From assembly GCA_003342895.1 (NCBI GenBank), contig PTFA01000042.1, positions 4,219,423 to 4,283,422 of the forward strand: a stretch of DNA of 64,000 nucleotides, written 5' to 3'. This DNA comes from Casuarius casuarius. Taxonomy: Eukaryota > Chordata > Aves > Casuariiformes > Casuariidae. The translations under genes and the position numbers were made by a program. Positions 12,691-26,313 of the stretch are shown piece by piece. Each line of letters opens with the position of its first letter. The first letter of the stretch is position 1. The notes beneath the pieces are model-generated. The model had not been told where the DNA came from, ran no database searches, and saw only the letters and a list, made by a program, of their open reading frames with translations.

Positions 12691-15656
12691 CTTGGGTAAA
12701 AGCCTGGCCGCAGACAAGTCATTGGCCGAATCCTTTTGACTTCATTTTGGCTGATTTCACTCCAGGTTTCCTAAATCCTCATTCATTCTATTCATGTGCC
12801 TGAAAGTAATTACCCTGAACTTACTATTAGCAATTGAGGTTTTAAGGTCTGTTTACTTTTCTTTTGCTTTAGGTTTCTCTTTTTCTTACCAGAAGGTTAG
12901 TCATGGTTTTATTTCTCTGTATAGTGAGGCAAAATTTCCATTTCAGTCATTTCAATTGAATATATATGGCACTGTGAATTGCAAGAATGGCCATGAGTCT
13001 TTAATATATCCTGAGCATGCCCTGAACTATTTGCGGACAAGCACTACCTCAGCACTAGCAAAATGTACAGTCCATTGGGTGATGCATACAACTAAGGAAA
13101 GGATGCAGGCAGTACACAAGGTGATGGGGGGAGGTTGCTTATTTTTAATCTGCCGGAATGCCAATGTATTTTAAAGCATTCTGTTTTACAGTATTATAAA
13201 ATTCAGGGCCACTTTTCCTACCATAGCAAAAAAAACCTCACAGATTTCATAGTCCGGTATAACAACATTGGTCCTAAATTTCCTAAATCTTTATGCAAAC
13301 AGAGCTATTGTTCTGTGGCTTAAATGTTTAAATAGCAACAGGTAGGACGTTACCTTTATTTCAAACAAGAAGTGCTTAGATCTTTTCAGTGACTTAGATA
13401 TTAACAGATAGGAAGTTCCTATTGAAAGCATTTCCTGTATTGGTAGTCCCTGATTTTGGCGACTTATCTTGGTAGGAAATGAACACAGGAAGTATCTGTC
13501 TACAGACTCTTTATCATCAAGGTAATTGCTGTGACAGCGTTTTACTGTTTACCAAGGTAATAAACATATCATCTAAAAAAAGATGTTTTTCAACTCTAAA
13601 GAACAAGGTTTAAAAAAATCTTATGTGATACCACTGTGGTTATGCATAATCTTCCACGTAGGACTTATATGCTGTCACTTGTTTCTCTCAGCACATCTGT
13701 AATTAGGGGTTTGTCAGAGCGAGATGTTTCCCTTTCCGAGTGTCAGTACAATTCCTAGCAGTTAAGGAAGAGGACTGCAAGGGCAGACTCCTGTGGCTTT
13801 TTCTCAATTATAGTACTGTTTCCCTATATTTCGCTCTCTGATGTCTGTAAAGTCAGGTAGGTCATTTTAAAGAGTTCTGCCACTTCCCATAAATAGTTAT
13901 TCACCACCTTTTCCTTCAGGTATTTGCATATACCCAATACTTCCAATTTGTTGTTATATTTCCTTCCTGTTTGTCAGGCATTACTTAACCAGGCAATACA
14001 TACATTTAACTCACCAAGTCAGATCTTTTCCTAGTGAAAATGTGTTAACACGGCTGAGTGACACCATTTCCCACACATCAGTTGAGATTCACCCTCCAAA
14101 TAAATATACATTTCAAGCGAAGTTGAGACATCATATCATATGCATTCCTTCCATTCATTCATTTCCAAAATCTACTTGAAAGATAATTTGTCTGGTCTGT
14201 TGTATGTGGATGACAGTTTGATGTGTCTGCTAATTATTAAACAAAATTAAAACTGCTAATTATTACTCATGACTCTTTTTAACCTTTTGATACTTAATGA
14301 CATTTTTATGATCGCAATTGTCATTCTATTCATCTTACTTTGAGAGAAGTTAGATTTATGACATAATAATTAACAGAACTGGTAATCACTAGTTTGAACC
14401 CAGTAGTTCTTAAAAATCATTACTAATATTACTTGGTTGTAACCAACTAATATCCTTTTCCTGAAAGCAACGTCTAGTGGTTTTAATAGGATAACTACTT
14501 GCATAATAAAACCCAGCAACTCAGTTTCTAAGGTTGCATGCCAAGGAGATAGATAACCTCCTTGTGGTACAGGTTGGCAACCTGAATCTCACCAAATTGC
14601 CTGAAACTTCTCTTCCCTCTCATCAGTGTGATGAGCTGTGTTACGGAACTGTGCAGCCTTTCTTTTAACGTGGGGGTGGGGGAAGGAGCGATAGAGCGCT
14701 CTTCAACCTCAAGCAGGTTTGGATATAACATTTAAAATAACCTTTTCAACCATAAGAACACATCCATCCTTTAAGGAAAAGATTAATCACTTTTTTGTGT
14801 AAGCACTTCGAAGTTTCTGTATCTTTTTTCTGTGTTTTGAAGACAGTCAGCATTTCTTCTACAATACACAAATGCATATTAAGGACAGCAGAATGATAAG
14901 GAGAACACATGCATTTGTCAGACCATTATCACTAATGACAATGTGAATAACTGCTGGTGGCATTTCTCTACTGTACCGCTACCTATCAAAGAAAATTAAT
15001 TTTTAGCTAATTAACTGTGAACTGTGAAATCAGTTTTACTCTGTTAAAATTGATGATAAAAGTGATATAAACCCAACTTTTCCTCCCCCCCCCCCCCTTT
15101 GCTTATTTCAAAAATAATTCTGCTGGCTTGATTTAGAAACTTACATTGTGAAGCCTGCTTCCTTTTGGGGGAACAGCATTATATATTTGCACTGGATTAT
15201 AAACTGTCACTTGGAAAATAAATATCCTCTTTTGGCATTCACGTTTCTTAAAAATACTTCTGCATTTATCTTTCAGCAAGTCACTCCCTAAGGGCTCTTG
15301 ATTCTTTTAATGTTGTATCTGAAAGGCCCTTTGTAACTCATGGAACTTACTGAAAAACATTTTGTTACGAGATAATACAGATCTTGTTAAGAAAAACAAA
15401 CAAATAAACAAACCCAAGCAGTCACACATACACATTTTCCAGCTGTTGTTCCTTTCCTGCAGACTTATTTCTGCGAAACAGAATCCTTACATTGCACTTA
15501 GTTTTGGCATATGTAGCCACGAAACAGATATAGAGTTAAATGACTGCTGATTAAAAGCAAGATAAAACAAAGTAATACCTCCCAAATACCTTCTTCTATT
15601 CTTGTATGACTCTTTTGTATTTGAGTCAGAAATACTGTTTTATCTGGAAATAATTA
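12691..15656. other. AT-rich non-coding DNA with a poly-C tract
   Basis: No gene supported. A run of thirteen C lies at 15085-15097. The stretch 13340-14460 is very AT-rich with repeated TTTAAC and TAATTA words. Nothing else was recognised. Confidence 0.5.
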
Positions 15657-15741
15657 TAGGCCTGATTCTCCTGCCTTTATTGGAACAAAATCCCCTTGAA
15701 ATTGGTGGAAACTTTGAATTAAGGAGTGCAAGATCCGGCTA
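15657..15741. repeat. Palindromic MITE-like repeat
   Basis: The left end reads TAGGCCTGATTCTCCTGCC and the right end AGGAGTGCAAGATCCGGC, roughly reverse-complementary (GGCCTGATTCTCCTGC against GCCGGATCTTGCACTCC). The centre keeps CCTTGAAATTGGTGG, corresponding to the ATTGAAGTCAATGG centre of the class. Confidence 0.6.
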
Positions 15742-18700
15742 CGCAGCTTAAGGCACTCTTTCTGTTCTTGTTTCTGATTCACCAAAGCACTTATGTGTGA
15801 GCTTAGCTTTAAGAAAGTGGAATTATATCACCAGAGACAACTGGACTATTTACAGGCCTAAAGTTAAGTATAGCATTGAATCATTTGCTAGTTGAGATGA
15901 GGAACAAAAATGGAATAATCTTCATAATTTTTTTTAATGCAAGGAACAGAAGTATAAATTACTGTATTAGTTTTATCGACTTCAGTGCAGATGCAGCCCT
16001 CTAAACAAAGACTTAAACATTACCATATGCCAAGAACAGATTTTTTAATCTCCTTCAGGTTTCCTTGACTTTAGAAATATTTGAGGGAGTACTTAGCCTT
16101 TTTTAAAAAAAAGTGAGAAATAAGTAATAATCTAGAGAGAAGCTCTCTTACAAAAAATCTTGCCTTTGTATATACTGCTTTAATCAGTACATCCATACTT
16201 TTTCTAGCTGTAGAAAACACAGTGATTCTCCTATCCTTTATCAGATACACATACATTTTCTTCCAGAAATCATAGCTTCCAATCCAACAGCATTTTAGAA
16301 ATTAATAATAAAAAGTGGCCATGCATGTGTTTAGAAGTAAATTACATTAAAAGAAATATCCGTAAGTGTGATCAAGAAGCCATTGAAGAAAACTTACTGA
16401 AAAGATTTTCTAAAAATAAGTATAATTGCACTGGCAGTCACGGAGAGAAATATAATAAGGCCTGCTACAGGGCAAGGAATTAAAATTCTAGCTGCATTTT
16501 TCTACTTAATGTTCTTTCCCTCACTATAGGATAAGGGGGAAAAACAAAATGACCTTCAGGATAAGTATTGTTACTTCACCACAAGGTGACACTTAAGTAA
16601 TTTTTGCTCCATTCTGAAAAGGAAAAAAAAAAAGATACCTATTTCAGAAGACTTTGATATTTTTTAAAATTGTATTTATTGTAACTGGTGGGACACATAT
16701 AATTAACAGCGCTGTATTGATCTGATAGTCTTCAGCTTCAGTGCTCTGCATCATTGTGCCACCGCACACATCTGTCAGGTGCTGTTTGTGCCAGAAGAAA
16801 ACATGTCACTTTTGTGCTGAAATCATGACTGTTAGGACACATTCTCCCCTTGAAAAAGCATTTTTTCCTTAGAATGCCAAAAAAATGTAACAGTGAGATT
16901 CTCTGTACATGCATCAGGTAGATGGTGTGAATATACTAGAAATAATCAGCCTCCTGACTGTGTACAGAAACCAAAATCCCGACTGTGGAGACGTACACGC
17001 TATCCCACCACTTTCCTCTCGGCACTTTCTTACGTTGCCCTCTAAAGCAGCTGCCATCGCTGGGCTGCAAGAACCACTGGCCTGAGCTCAGATGGCTACT
17101 CTTACAGCAGAAATGTCAAAATTAAAGCAACTAATCTCTTTCGTAGTCTAGGAAAAAGGCAATGCTGCTTCCTCCTTCTTAGGAGAAACTTTTCACCAAA
17201 GACACCAGTGAGGAACAAGCTGTTCTAGACTTGCTGGCAAAAGCTTAGGAAACTGCTCTACTTGCTTATCAGCACTGAGACGAGCTATGAATCGTGCCAT
17301 TTTGCCTATCACCGGGGAGAAGGAGGGAAAAAGAGAAAGGAGGGGGGCAACAGAAGGAAATTAGAGTATGAGAAGAGAGGTTATTTCCCAACAAAACCAG
17401 GCTTGTGACATCAACAGCAGCCCCAGAAATCTTACACAAATGTTTGTTTTCAAATATACCAGTTAGCCCCAATTAAGTCAGTCCGACTTCTCGCGAACCC
17501 AAATTGTCTGTAGGTTTGTGATACAAAAAGGACGAATCAAACAGTTACAATGGAAAGACACCTTTGCATGTATATGCATCCATAGCAATTTCTACCTGGT
17601 TATGAACAAACAAACAGCCATTCAGAACCCAATTTTCACACTTAATGACTACAGGTTCCCTAAAAAAGCGAGTAAATACCCTGGGTAGAGATCCCATATA
17701 AAGCTTTCTATCTTCACAGCTACAGCCTCATGGTGCCTGTGTTGGAAAACCTGTGCTACCTGTCACCAGCAGAGAACACAGGCCATTATTTTCAAATTGC
17801 AAAACAATATGAGAAATCATATCACATAGCTGTTTAGCAAAAACACAGATACCCCTTTGGCCTACAGATGGAATATTTTTATTTCGAAAACCTTCTCTCA
17901 GTTAAATAACTTCTCTATATCCCCAGTATAAAAGCGGAATTGAATCTCTTGGGACTTGGTTAGCTTCATGTCAGAGTACATTTCCTGCATCCACAGTACA
18001 AAGCACCTGTCATTTTTTCCCAATGATTTTACATTTTGCACTTGCATACATAAAAACCTTGCTTCAAACTATAAGGCCTTTCTAGCCCCTGAGGGCCAAA
18101 ATCCTCAGGGTTTTGGAGTGCACATTTCCCCCACAGCTTTCACACTCCCAGATGAGGAGACAAAAATGTACATTTTTTTCCACTTAGGAGTCTTTGCTGT
18201 CTGCATTGCACAGGCTGCACAATGCATGGTAATATCTTCTCATCACTGTAGTGTAAGGTAGAGGTAAAATAACAACAAAGTGATGTTGTTTGTTACCACT
18301 TACCCTCCTATAATTCAGCTCATGGAAAATGTCAAAAAAAAAGCCCCACCAAAAACTCCTCAAAATATATACAATATCTAGGCACGTTGTACCACTGTTT
18401 TGGAAGAAAAATTCCCATTGATATCAATAATACATTCTGTTTAATAGATGCATAAAACCCCACATTACTATCTCAGCACATAGCACCTTCTTTTAGCAAT
18501 GCAAAACTTGACCCGCTGAACCTCAAGATTTTCATATAGAGCCCTATCCTTTCACATCCTCTGTGCTCTGAATTGCACAGTGAAACCAAAGGGAATTCAG
18601 CTGTTTCGGGAGCTACTTAGCATATAATAGATACTGGCCAGCAATGCAAAAGTAGATTCAGATCTTTGTCTCTATAGATAAACTCTCGAAAGCATCACTG

Positions 18701-18933
18701 ATTACGAAAAGAGAAGGCACATTGTCCTGAGGCAAAACTTCCAGATTTCAAAAATTTTAACAAAAAGCATCAAATGATCATTAAAATGTAAACAACTAAG
18801 CAGAAGTTACTCAGGAATCAAACTGCAGCTCCACTTAGCTAATGACCAGGCACTGCTGCCATTCCGTATCTCTTACTAAATCTGGCAGAATTAGAAAAGT
18901 ATAAAAATACACAATACCATGAAGAAATCAAAT
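15742..18933. other. AT-rich non-coding DNA
   Basis: No gene supported. A short CpG-retaining patch lies at 16978-17060. A purine-rich patch lies at 17310-17350. A truncated class-like end (GAGGGCCAAAATCCTCAGGG) lies at 18089-18108 but is too short to call. Confidence 0.5.
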
Positions 18934-18992
18934 ACCTTGATCCTGAATCTGATAATACAATGATGCAGAGTCCTCACTGTACATGCTGTTTT
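18934..18992. repeat. Possible half of a palindromic repeat
   Basis: CCTTGATCCTGAATCTGATA resembles the CCTTGATCCTGCAATCTGATC end of a related sauropsid palindromic repeat. The other end was not found, so this is weak. Confidence 0.3.
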
Positions 18993-19849
18993 GCTCTTTA
19001 CGTAAAATTAGTTTCACTATCACAAAGCATTTAGTTACAGTTATACTTCTGCAATTAATCACAGCTATTGCTATATCTGTAACTGCTATCTATTGCAACA
19101 TACAGAGAAGCAAAAACTTGATAGATATATAGATTTATTCAACTTTCTAAGTGACACAACCTGAAAAACTCAGCAAAGCTGTTCGTAAAAGAACAAAACT
19201 TACGCACCGAGATAAATTTATAAACCAGTAAGAGAATTTTATTGTCCAAAAAATTGAAACAAAAAGAACACACCCAGGAGATTTTGCCGCCACCATTAAA
19301 ATAACATTAAGCACAGTCCTGAGTTTCAGGATAGATTTTCTAGAAAAGCACATCGTCAACATCTGCATGACACAGAAACGAGCTGGTGCCTCTCACTCCT
19401 GCTTGCTAATATTTGCGTCCCCATCAACAAGAGAAACATTTAAAAGTATCCAAAGGTTAGCGTTCTTAGGAACCCGTTTTTTCCTTTCAGTGAGCACCCT
19501 CTCCCCTCATGGCAGTCCGCAAACACGTCCAAGTTGTCATAATGATACCTACAAGAAATTTCAGAAGCTCTCATAAAAGGGCTTTGCATATGCAATCCAC
19601 AGCACTGAACAGTGAATTTAAAAAACCCAATTTTTTTTCCGAGTTTGAAGTTTTTAAGCCTTGCGGATGGTTGGAGTAGGAAAAAGGAAATTTACTAGGC
19701 AGTACAAAGGAAATCTTGTTGTCCTCTATTGTGGCAGTGGGGGTGTTGCCCAATTCTAACTTATCTAGGTTGATAAAGGAAACCAAAGAACACATTGCTG
19801 AAAAAAATTTCAATAAAAAATGTACCCCTTTCTTACCTTAATAGTGCTT
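18993..19849. other. Non-coding DNA, CpG-retaining around 19.2-19.5 kb
   Basis: No gene supported. About 19195-19520 keeps CpGs in otherwise AT-rich sequence (TTACGCACCGAG, TTGCCGCCACC, CATCGTCAAC, TTTGCGTCCCC, GTCCGCAAACACGTCC), a possible sign of constraint. No repeat signature. Confidence 0.4.
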
Positions 19850-20030
19850 GCCATAATGTGATCAAGATTATTGATTGCTAATAATTGTTAATAATAATTA
19901 TTGCTTCGCTCTGACCAGAAAGAAGTTTTGATGAGGTTGTTTAGAGCGGATGAGATTGTGCTAACTCTGGGAAATGAAGTCAGCCAATGGCAGGAAGAGG
20001 TTTCTATTGGTCCTGGCCACTGCAGCTCGA
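19850..20030. promoter_or_regulatory. Candidate regulatory element: homeodomain cluster plus two CCAAT boxes
   Basis: 19861-19903 packs several ATTA/TAAT cores (GATTATTGATTGCTAATAAT and on to AATAATTATTGC). It is followed by an inverted pair of NF-Y-type CCAAT boxes: CCAAT at 19984-19988 in AGCCAATGG, and ATTGG at 20006-20010 in CTATTGGTC. Both flanks fit or nearly fit the NF-Y consensus. No TATA box or open exon follows, so an enhancer or a promoter of a non-coding transcript are equally possible. Confidence 0.3.
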
Positions 20031-20223
20031 AGAAACAGGATATTTGGGAGTGAAGAGATAAGAGTCCTAAAACAATGTTGTTTTTCTTGATGATATGTGA
20101 CTAGATTTTTTTTTCTTTTTTTTACAAAAAAACTCAATTGCCTATGACTGCCTAGGCAGGTGTGATCTGATGTGCAGTAAGTGTGACATGCCACTTTGAG
20201 GCAGGATGCAGATGTCAGATGAA

Positions 20224-20355
20224 ATGGGCCAAATTCGGCACTGGTTTCAGAGACTCTATTCGCTGGGGAATTGCTGATTCAGGGCCAAAGCCAGACTTGG
20301 TACAAGCGGGTGTATCTCCAAATATGTTAATGAAGTCGAGCCTGCTTACACCACA
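20224..20355. repeat. Two adjoining palindromic MITE-like remnants
   Basis: AATGGGCCAAATTCGGCACTGG is a class left end (GGGCCAAATTCTGC...). A second such end, CAGGGCCAAAGCCAGACTTGG, follows at 20280. The tail GGTGTATCTCC ... GTTAATGAAGTCGAG ... GCTTACACCAC mirrors the class centre GTGTAACTCCATTGAAGTCA-TG-GTTACACCAC. Confidence 0.58.
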
Positions 20356-22937
20356 CCTATATTTGTCCATCAACCTCATTCCTGGATTCTTGAGCTATTG
20401 ACACTTTCTAGCCTATCTGATCAAGCACATTTTTTCTTAGAGAAGAAGTAACTAGACAGGAGACAATCTTTTCTTTTTGATGCCTCTTTCTTACTGAGAA
20501 AAAGAATCACAAAAACACATACTTTTCCAAAGAAAATGCCTGAATGCCTTCAGCAGTCTTAAAATTTCCGCACTCTTTCTTTTGTTCACAGCTTTCTCTG
20601 CTCTGTCCATGTATGAAAATTAGATGATTTCATTGGCAATTCCCTTCCTGAGCTGAGCATGATAGTCATTCGTTATTCAGTGTTTCACCAGATTTTCATT
20701 TATCCGGGCGTAGTGCTTGGTAGTCTCAGGGCACCCCAGTACTACAGCCTGCACGAATGAAAGACTGTCCATGTCCTAGGACCTTGCTTAGGAGTGCCGA
20801 ACTCCTAGTGGGGGGAGGGGGGGGAAAGGATGGGAATAAGCAAGGCAAAGTGTTTCCACAGCACCAGCCAAAAGTGCACATGCAAAGACCCACTCAGGAT
20901 CCGGTGCTGGCACAACCCTCTTGCTTTTGTGAGTCTTTCAACATCTTCTGTTTTGTAAAAGATGTAGTTCTTGTTGTCAAGAGATTCTGAGCTTTCAGCT
21001 AGAAGAGAAAAATTTGAAAACAGGACCTTCAAAAGTTGTAGGAAAAAATAAAAGTCAGAATTTTTTTCATAATCTTGTAATTTTTAAAAGCTGGTCTGAT
21101 CATAGCCTGCTTATGATTTTTGAGTACTGTGTATAACAATATCGAACCATAGACATGCTATTTGAAAGCACTGCAGCACTGGGTAAACAATTCTCACTGC
21201 AAGAAGGTCCTGCTCTTGGACCGGGGGCTCTGGTATGATAAAAAAGAGTAAGAAAGAATAAGAATAAGAAATAGGCTTGTAGTAGCATTATTTACCAGAG
21301 GTAGGTGATTTCACCCTCTCCCAATGCCTTCCTCTCTTGCTCCTTAGGAAAAGAAATGGAAATTAGGGCGCTGTTCTGTAACTGGTGATGACTACTGAAA
21401 TTTGATATTACCTTCAGCAGTTGATATGTTTTTTTCCCCAATGGTACGCAGTGACAGAGGCAGAACTGAGAGGCTCTGTTCACTCTTTCCCTCCCATCCT
21501 GACCCAAACAAGACTAAATGCAGCCATGTACTTCTCCAGGGCATGAAGCGCTGCCCACTTGGCCCTCAGGCGTTCTCCTCGCAGGAGTGGCTGCCCCTTG
21601 CCCCAAGTGGGGAAGAGGACAGGTCCCCCCAAGGGCTGAACGAGCCTCCCCTGCACTCAAGGGCAGGAGGAGTCGGGGAAGGGGACACCACACACTCGGC
21701 TTTTCCTCCCCACTCTGGATGCACAGCATGAATTCCACGTACAAGCTGAGCTTGATTTTATAGTCTGCTTTATAGAGCTGCTGTTTCTTCCACTGCAGAG
21801 GTGACTTCTGGTCACTACAGACCTATTCAGAGTTAGCACTGCTGTGCAATGGTTTATACTCTCTATGAGTTTATTTATGTGTAAATCCAGTGTTTTTGCA
21901 CTACTAAGTGTCTTCTTGCAACCTGCATCAACTGAACTACCGCTTGTGCAGAGTAGGTGGCTTCTGGTAACTTTCCTATTTTCTTTAAGAGCAGTAAGAA
22001 AAGAAAGCAATTTACAGTAATTGTATTTCATGGGGATGTTGATTTCCTCCCTTTTCATCTCCAAACAATGAGCAAGACAGCCAAAAGATTAGAACCTTTT
22101 TCTTGAAATTTCAAAGCGTTGCATAATGTTTCAGTTGGGTGACTTCCACTCTAGTTAAGCCCATGATATATTTTTTTTCCCTCAAACATACTGAGCAGCT
22201 TGAAATATCCATTCCAGCTCTCCAGTGGATGGGGTCTAACAAATTCATTTGAAACCATGTTTTGGTAATGATTCTTCTCCAGGCTATTTCCATATAGACA
22301 AACCTCCTGTTGATTCCTGAAGCCCCAGTTGGGCTTTTCAAAGCATAAGGCATGCAATATCAGGCCTAACTGAGCTGTATTATTATTACGTAAGTTTTAT
22401 AGAGCCCACAACCCAGGAAGGATTTTGCCATTTTAAACTGGCACACATTCTGTGCCAAAGAATTCAATGAAGTTTATTTGACTTTCAAGCTAATACCCAC
22501 AGGCAGATTTCTGAGTGCTTATGCTTGTGTCGATCCAATTGCGAGACAGAGCCTTGGTATTGTAAGGAAAGGAAAATATTGGGTTATCAAATCACAATCA
22601 TCCAGTTGCAAAACGAAAATAGTACAAACACTTCTACTATTTTTCTCTTTTCTGCATTTTGTTAAGATTAAATAGAAAGAAAATATGTTTTGTTATGTTA
22701 GGCAACTATGTGCTATTGTTTGAAATAATACTGTGTGAGTTTTGTCAACAAACAGAATGAAAACACAAAAAAAGCATTAAAAAGTATTAAAAAGCCACAT
22801 AAGCGATGTAACACCCTCTCTCCCCCTAATCTTTCTCTCAAGTTTGTCACTCTAATTTCTCTGGACTTCTTTCTGTTGAAATTTTCATTTTATATTCAAA
22901 TCTGCATCTAGAAACCCCAGAGCAACAAAACACGACT
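20356..22937. other. Non-coding DNA with a G-rich tract
   Basis: No gene supported. A G-rich tract at 20810-20833 could form a G-quadruplex. The segment 21500-21730 is GC-richer and therefore carries overlapping open frames on both strands, which are not convincing as genes. The remainder is AT-rich. Confidence 0.5.
20810..20833 (+). repeat. G-rich tract, possible G-quadruplex
   Basis: Two long G runs, a short AAAGGAT spacer and a GGG run satisfy a four-run G-quadruplex pattern. It may equally be simple low-complexity DNA. Confidence 0.45.
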
Positions 22938-23040
22938 GCATGTACTTAACATTAAACATGTTCTTAAGTTTCTTGATCAAAACAGAGTTTTTGCACCTGC
23001 TTTAAAGTTACGATTGTGCTTAAGTTCATTCCCGAATACA
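22938..23040. repeat. Palindromic MITE-like repeat (TTAAGCA type)
   Basis: The left arm is GCATGTACTTAACATTAAAC then ATGTTCTTAAGTTTCTTGAT. The right arm is TTTGCACCTGCTTTAAAGTT then GTGCTTAAGTTCATTCCCGAAT. These follow the alternating TGCTTAAGT and TTAAAGTTA words and the CCTGAAT end of the class. Confidence 0.5.
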
Positions 23041-26000
23041 AAGAGGCTGAATACTGCTTTAAGTGCTTTTTACCTTTAGGACTAAAGAGCTCCCTCTCTG
23101 GAGAAGAACTTTTCTGAACTGTATACAAAGGATGTGATTCTGTGTTAATCTTAGCCCACTTAAATTAGCCCTGCACAGACCTAAAGATTTGGTCTGACCA
23201 TCCAAAAGAAGTGATTAGACTAGGTGCTAAACAAAGAAGTTGAATTTCCAAAGAAAAAATGTTGTTTTGCTTGTTGCAACCTTCCTGGGAGTTATAACAA
23301 ATATGGTTAATATGTATGCATTGATCTAAAGACAGGTAAAATGTTTCCAAAGTGACTATTTCTCATGCCATTTGAAACACCACTCGTGCCTTAAAAAGCA
23401 ATCCGGTCCTCAGATTTTTTTTTTTAAATCATGTCCGCTAGAGTGTTAGGATGTAGGAAATATATTACAATATTCCCTATGCAAACAGATCTGCAATCCT
23501 TCTTGCTGTCTGGGAGGTAAACCAAGAATTTTGTTCTCAACTTTGGCTGACCAAGAGACTAGAGACGAGCTCTTAATATCCTCACTAGTGCCACAATGTC
23601 TTTTACTCTCACAACTCTTGTTTGGCAGCCTGCTGGGATAACATCTTTCCCTTTTTACTTTCTAAAATGCTATTAGCATTGCTAATAACATGGCCTTTGT
23701 CCCTTCAAATGCATAGATTTCCTTAAATTATAAATAATTCTCTCTTTAAATTCAGTTGGGACACATTCCTGGAGAATGTATGGAGACATATGCACCTTGT
23801 GTTTTATGCCTGGGTCAGAGCTTAGTATGTGTACATACAATTTCTGCAGGTGTGGGTACTAAAAGAAAAAGAAAGAATCGAGAAAAGAAAAGTAAAATAA
23901 AGCTGTGTTCCTCTTAGCAATGTTACAAGTAAAAAAGAGACTTCAGGTAGAACCAGGTTACATATCAAATAATTTCAGTACAATAAAAGAATTTGCGATG
24001 CAGTTTTTTGGAAACAGATTTTAATAAATAGAGGGAAGTTTTTAATGCTACTTCATGGCACACAAAGATATGTTTAGCATTCTTTTTTCTTTTTTTAAAA
24101 AACAGACCATCTTGCATAAATGCAACTGAACCTTTTATTCAGTTTGGCCATACTCAACTCACTGCGTGAGGGCAAAATGCGCTCTTATCAAGTTTTCACC
24201 AAGTTCTTCAGCAGGACTTCCTCCCTCTAATTTACTGCTTTCAGCTAGCTCTGAAGAAAATGTCAATAAATCTGTTCACAGAGGGTGCAATTCTCCCCTC
24301 ACCACAATGAAAGCTCTCAAAAACAGGCTTTTCGCAGAGGAACAACCAGTGTGCCCAGAAGAAGAGCTCAGTTTCACAACCAGAGGCAGCCTTGAGAGGT
24401 GTTTCAAGGTGCAGCCTTGCTCTCCAAGGCCAGCCGCACTGCCTCTCCAGCCTTCATGCCTGCTTCAGCTTCCCTGGCCTCCGAAATGCCAGCTCCTGCA
24501 GCCCCATCTGCCCCTTTGCGCAGCCCCAAATAGCACTTCAGTGCTCAGGGTTTCACCGCACGCGGAGATAGGCTCTGCTCCGCACCCTGACATATACCAT
24601 TTGCCGTTGCTCTGCCCCAACTCTCTTCCAAAATATCCAGAATTTCTGGGGCGCTGGGGTTCCCACAAGGGAATTTGATGTGGAAACTAGGGATGAGGCA
24701 GCAGAGACAAGCTCCTGCTGGGAAAAAGCACTGTCCAACCCTGAAACCTGCCCCTGTCCAAATGACCCCCGGCTCCAAACCCCGAGGTTAACTCAGGAAG
24801 GAAGGTGTTATTCCAGGTGAAGCAGTGTGTTTGCGTTCACCAAACTCTAATTAATGTGTCAAAGCAAGCAGCCCATGTAAAGCTGTGTTATTAATACTAC
24901 CTGGCCACTGGGGCAACATGGCATCCCATAAAAAGCAGCATTTCCTTCAACCTTCTTTCAAAGCTTTCATGTTTCTAATTTGTCTTAGCATCAGATTTTG
25001 CACCACAATGAAGAGAGGAAGAGCACGGCCCTATCCCTTGGACATTTTCCCACTGAATTTTTAATACCTGTGAGTGCCGTGGGGAGAGGCCTGGGCAGCC
25101 AGGCAGCCCCAGCCAGGCTCTTGCTTTGTGCTGGTCTCAGTAGCTGTAGTCACTAGAGGGTGCTCAGTGCCCCTCTAAAAGGAGAGTTCTGGTTTGTCTG
25201 ACAGGGCTATTGCATTGTTTCCTCCACCACCACAATGTACAGCTCTTTCCAAATGCAGATTTTTTTTTTTTAATATACATAATTAAGTAGAATATTTTAA
25301 CACAAGTAGATAAAATAGATTTCTTCCAAAGGCATCTATGTTCGGTTTTGCCCTCAGGGTCAGTTACAGCTTAACTTCTTCCCACTCTCCTGTCTTTGCT
25401 TCCTTTCGGTCAGTCCACGCATGATCTTCAGTGCCTCCAACCTGTTCAGCCAACGAACCCTCCACATCCCTATCCCATCCCCACCTTCTTTCCTGTGCCT
25501 CATGTTCCACAACAGCCAGAACGACCAGTGCACCTGATTTGCCAGCCAAGCTGGAAAGTTGGGAGAGAGGCCGATTTGAGGGCAACATGAAAATTTTTTT
25601 TTTTTTAACTTTACTTCATGAAACAGTAGCAAGCAAAAAGGTATTTATTTCTCCACAGGCAATTTTCTTACAGAAATAAAACGCTGGGAGTTTTCAAAAT
25701 GGAAGTCAAAGTATTTTGTTTACTGACTCTGATTCCTTAAATAGCTTGCATCACTCAAATTATTTTTGGTGATTAAACTACTCTTCAAAAATACTTTGCC
25801 CACCTTATCTGCCCTGATCATCTTGGGAGACCAGATCTATTCCATACATAAAATTTACCACAGAAATGGAAGATAAGAAAAATAGGAGCTCTGTTTGCAT
25901 GAATTAGGTTGGCACAGTCACTGTTGTCTTGACACTGGAATTATTTGCAATATTTAACACGCATACTTCGTAACAGCTTAACAAGACAGGGAAGTGATGG

Positions 26001-26313
26001 CATTCTCATTTGCAGACAGAGAATCAAATCACTAACTGCTGACATAGAATTCATTTAATCAGTCTTCTAAAATATCCAGACTTAACTAGTTCTCCGAGAC
26101 TTTTTCCACAGTCCCTGATACAAGTATCTTCATCATCTCATTCAGTCTATCCTACAACAGCTACTTAAAATAGGTGGGATGACTCACACCTTTAACATAC
26201 TTCTCCCTTTCTCTCCATTACCTACAATGGGCACCTTTGTGATATCTAGGACACCCAGCTTTTGGGTAACTCAAGTTATGTGAAATGAATATCACTCCAA
26301 CTTTCTTTTGATC
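23041..26313. other. Non-coding DNA with GC-richer patches
   Basis: No gene supported. 24340-24790 and 25070-25200 are GC-richer. A long frame at 24166-24678 begins at a GTG and encodes a proline/serine/leucine-rich peptide unlike any family I know. 24790-24990 (TTCACCAAACTCTAATTAATG and neighbours) has regulatory-looking texture. T runs lie at 25260-25272 and near 25597. Confidence 0.5.

Noticed and set aside
24166..24678. Longest open frame in the window (170 codons, plus strand)
   Set aside because: It starts at GTG, lies in a GC-richer patch that thins out stop codons, has minus-strand frames open across the same stretch and matches no family I recognise.
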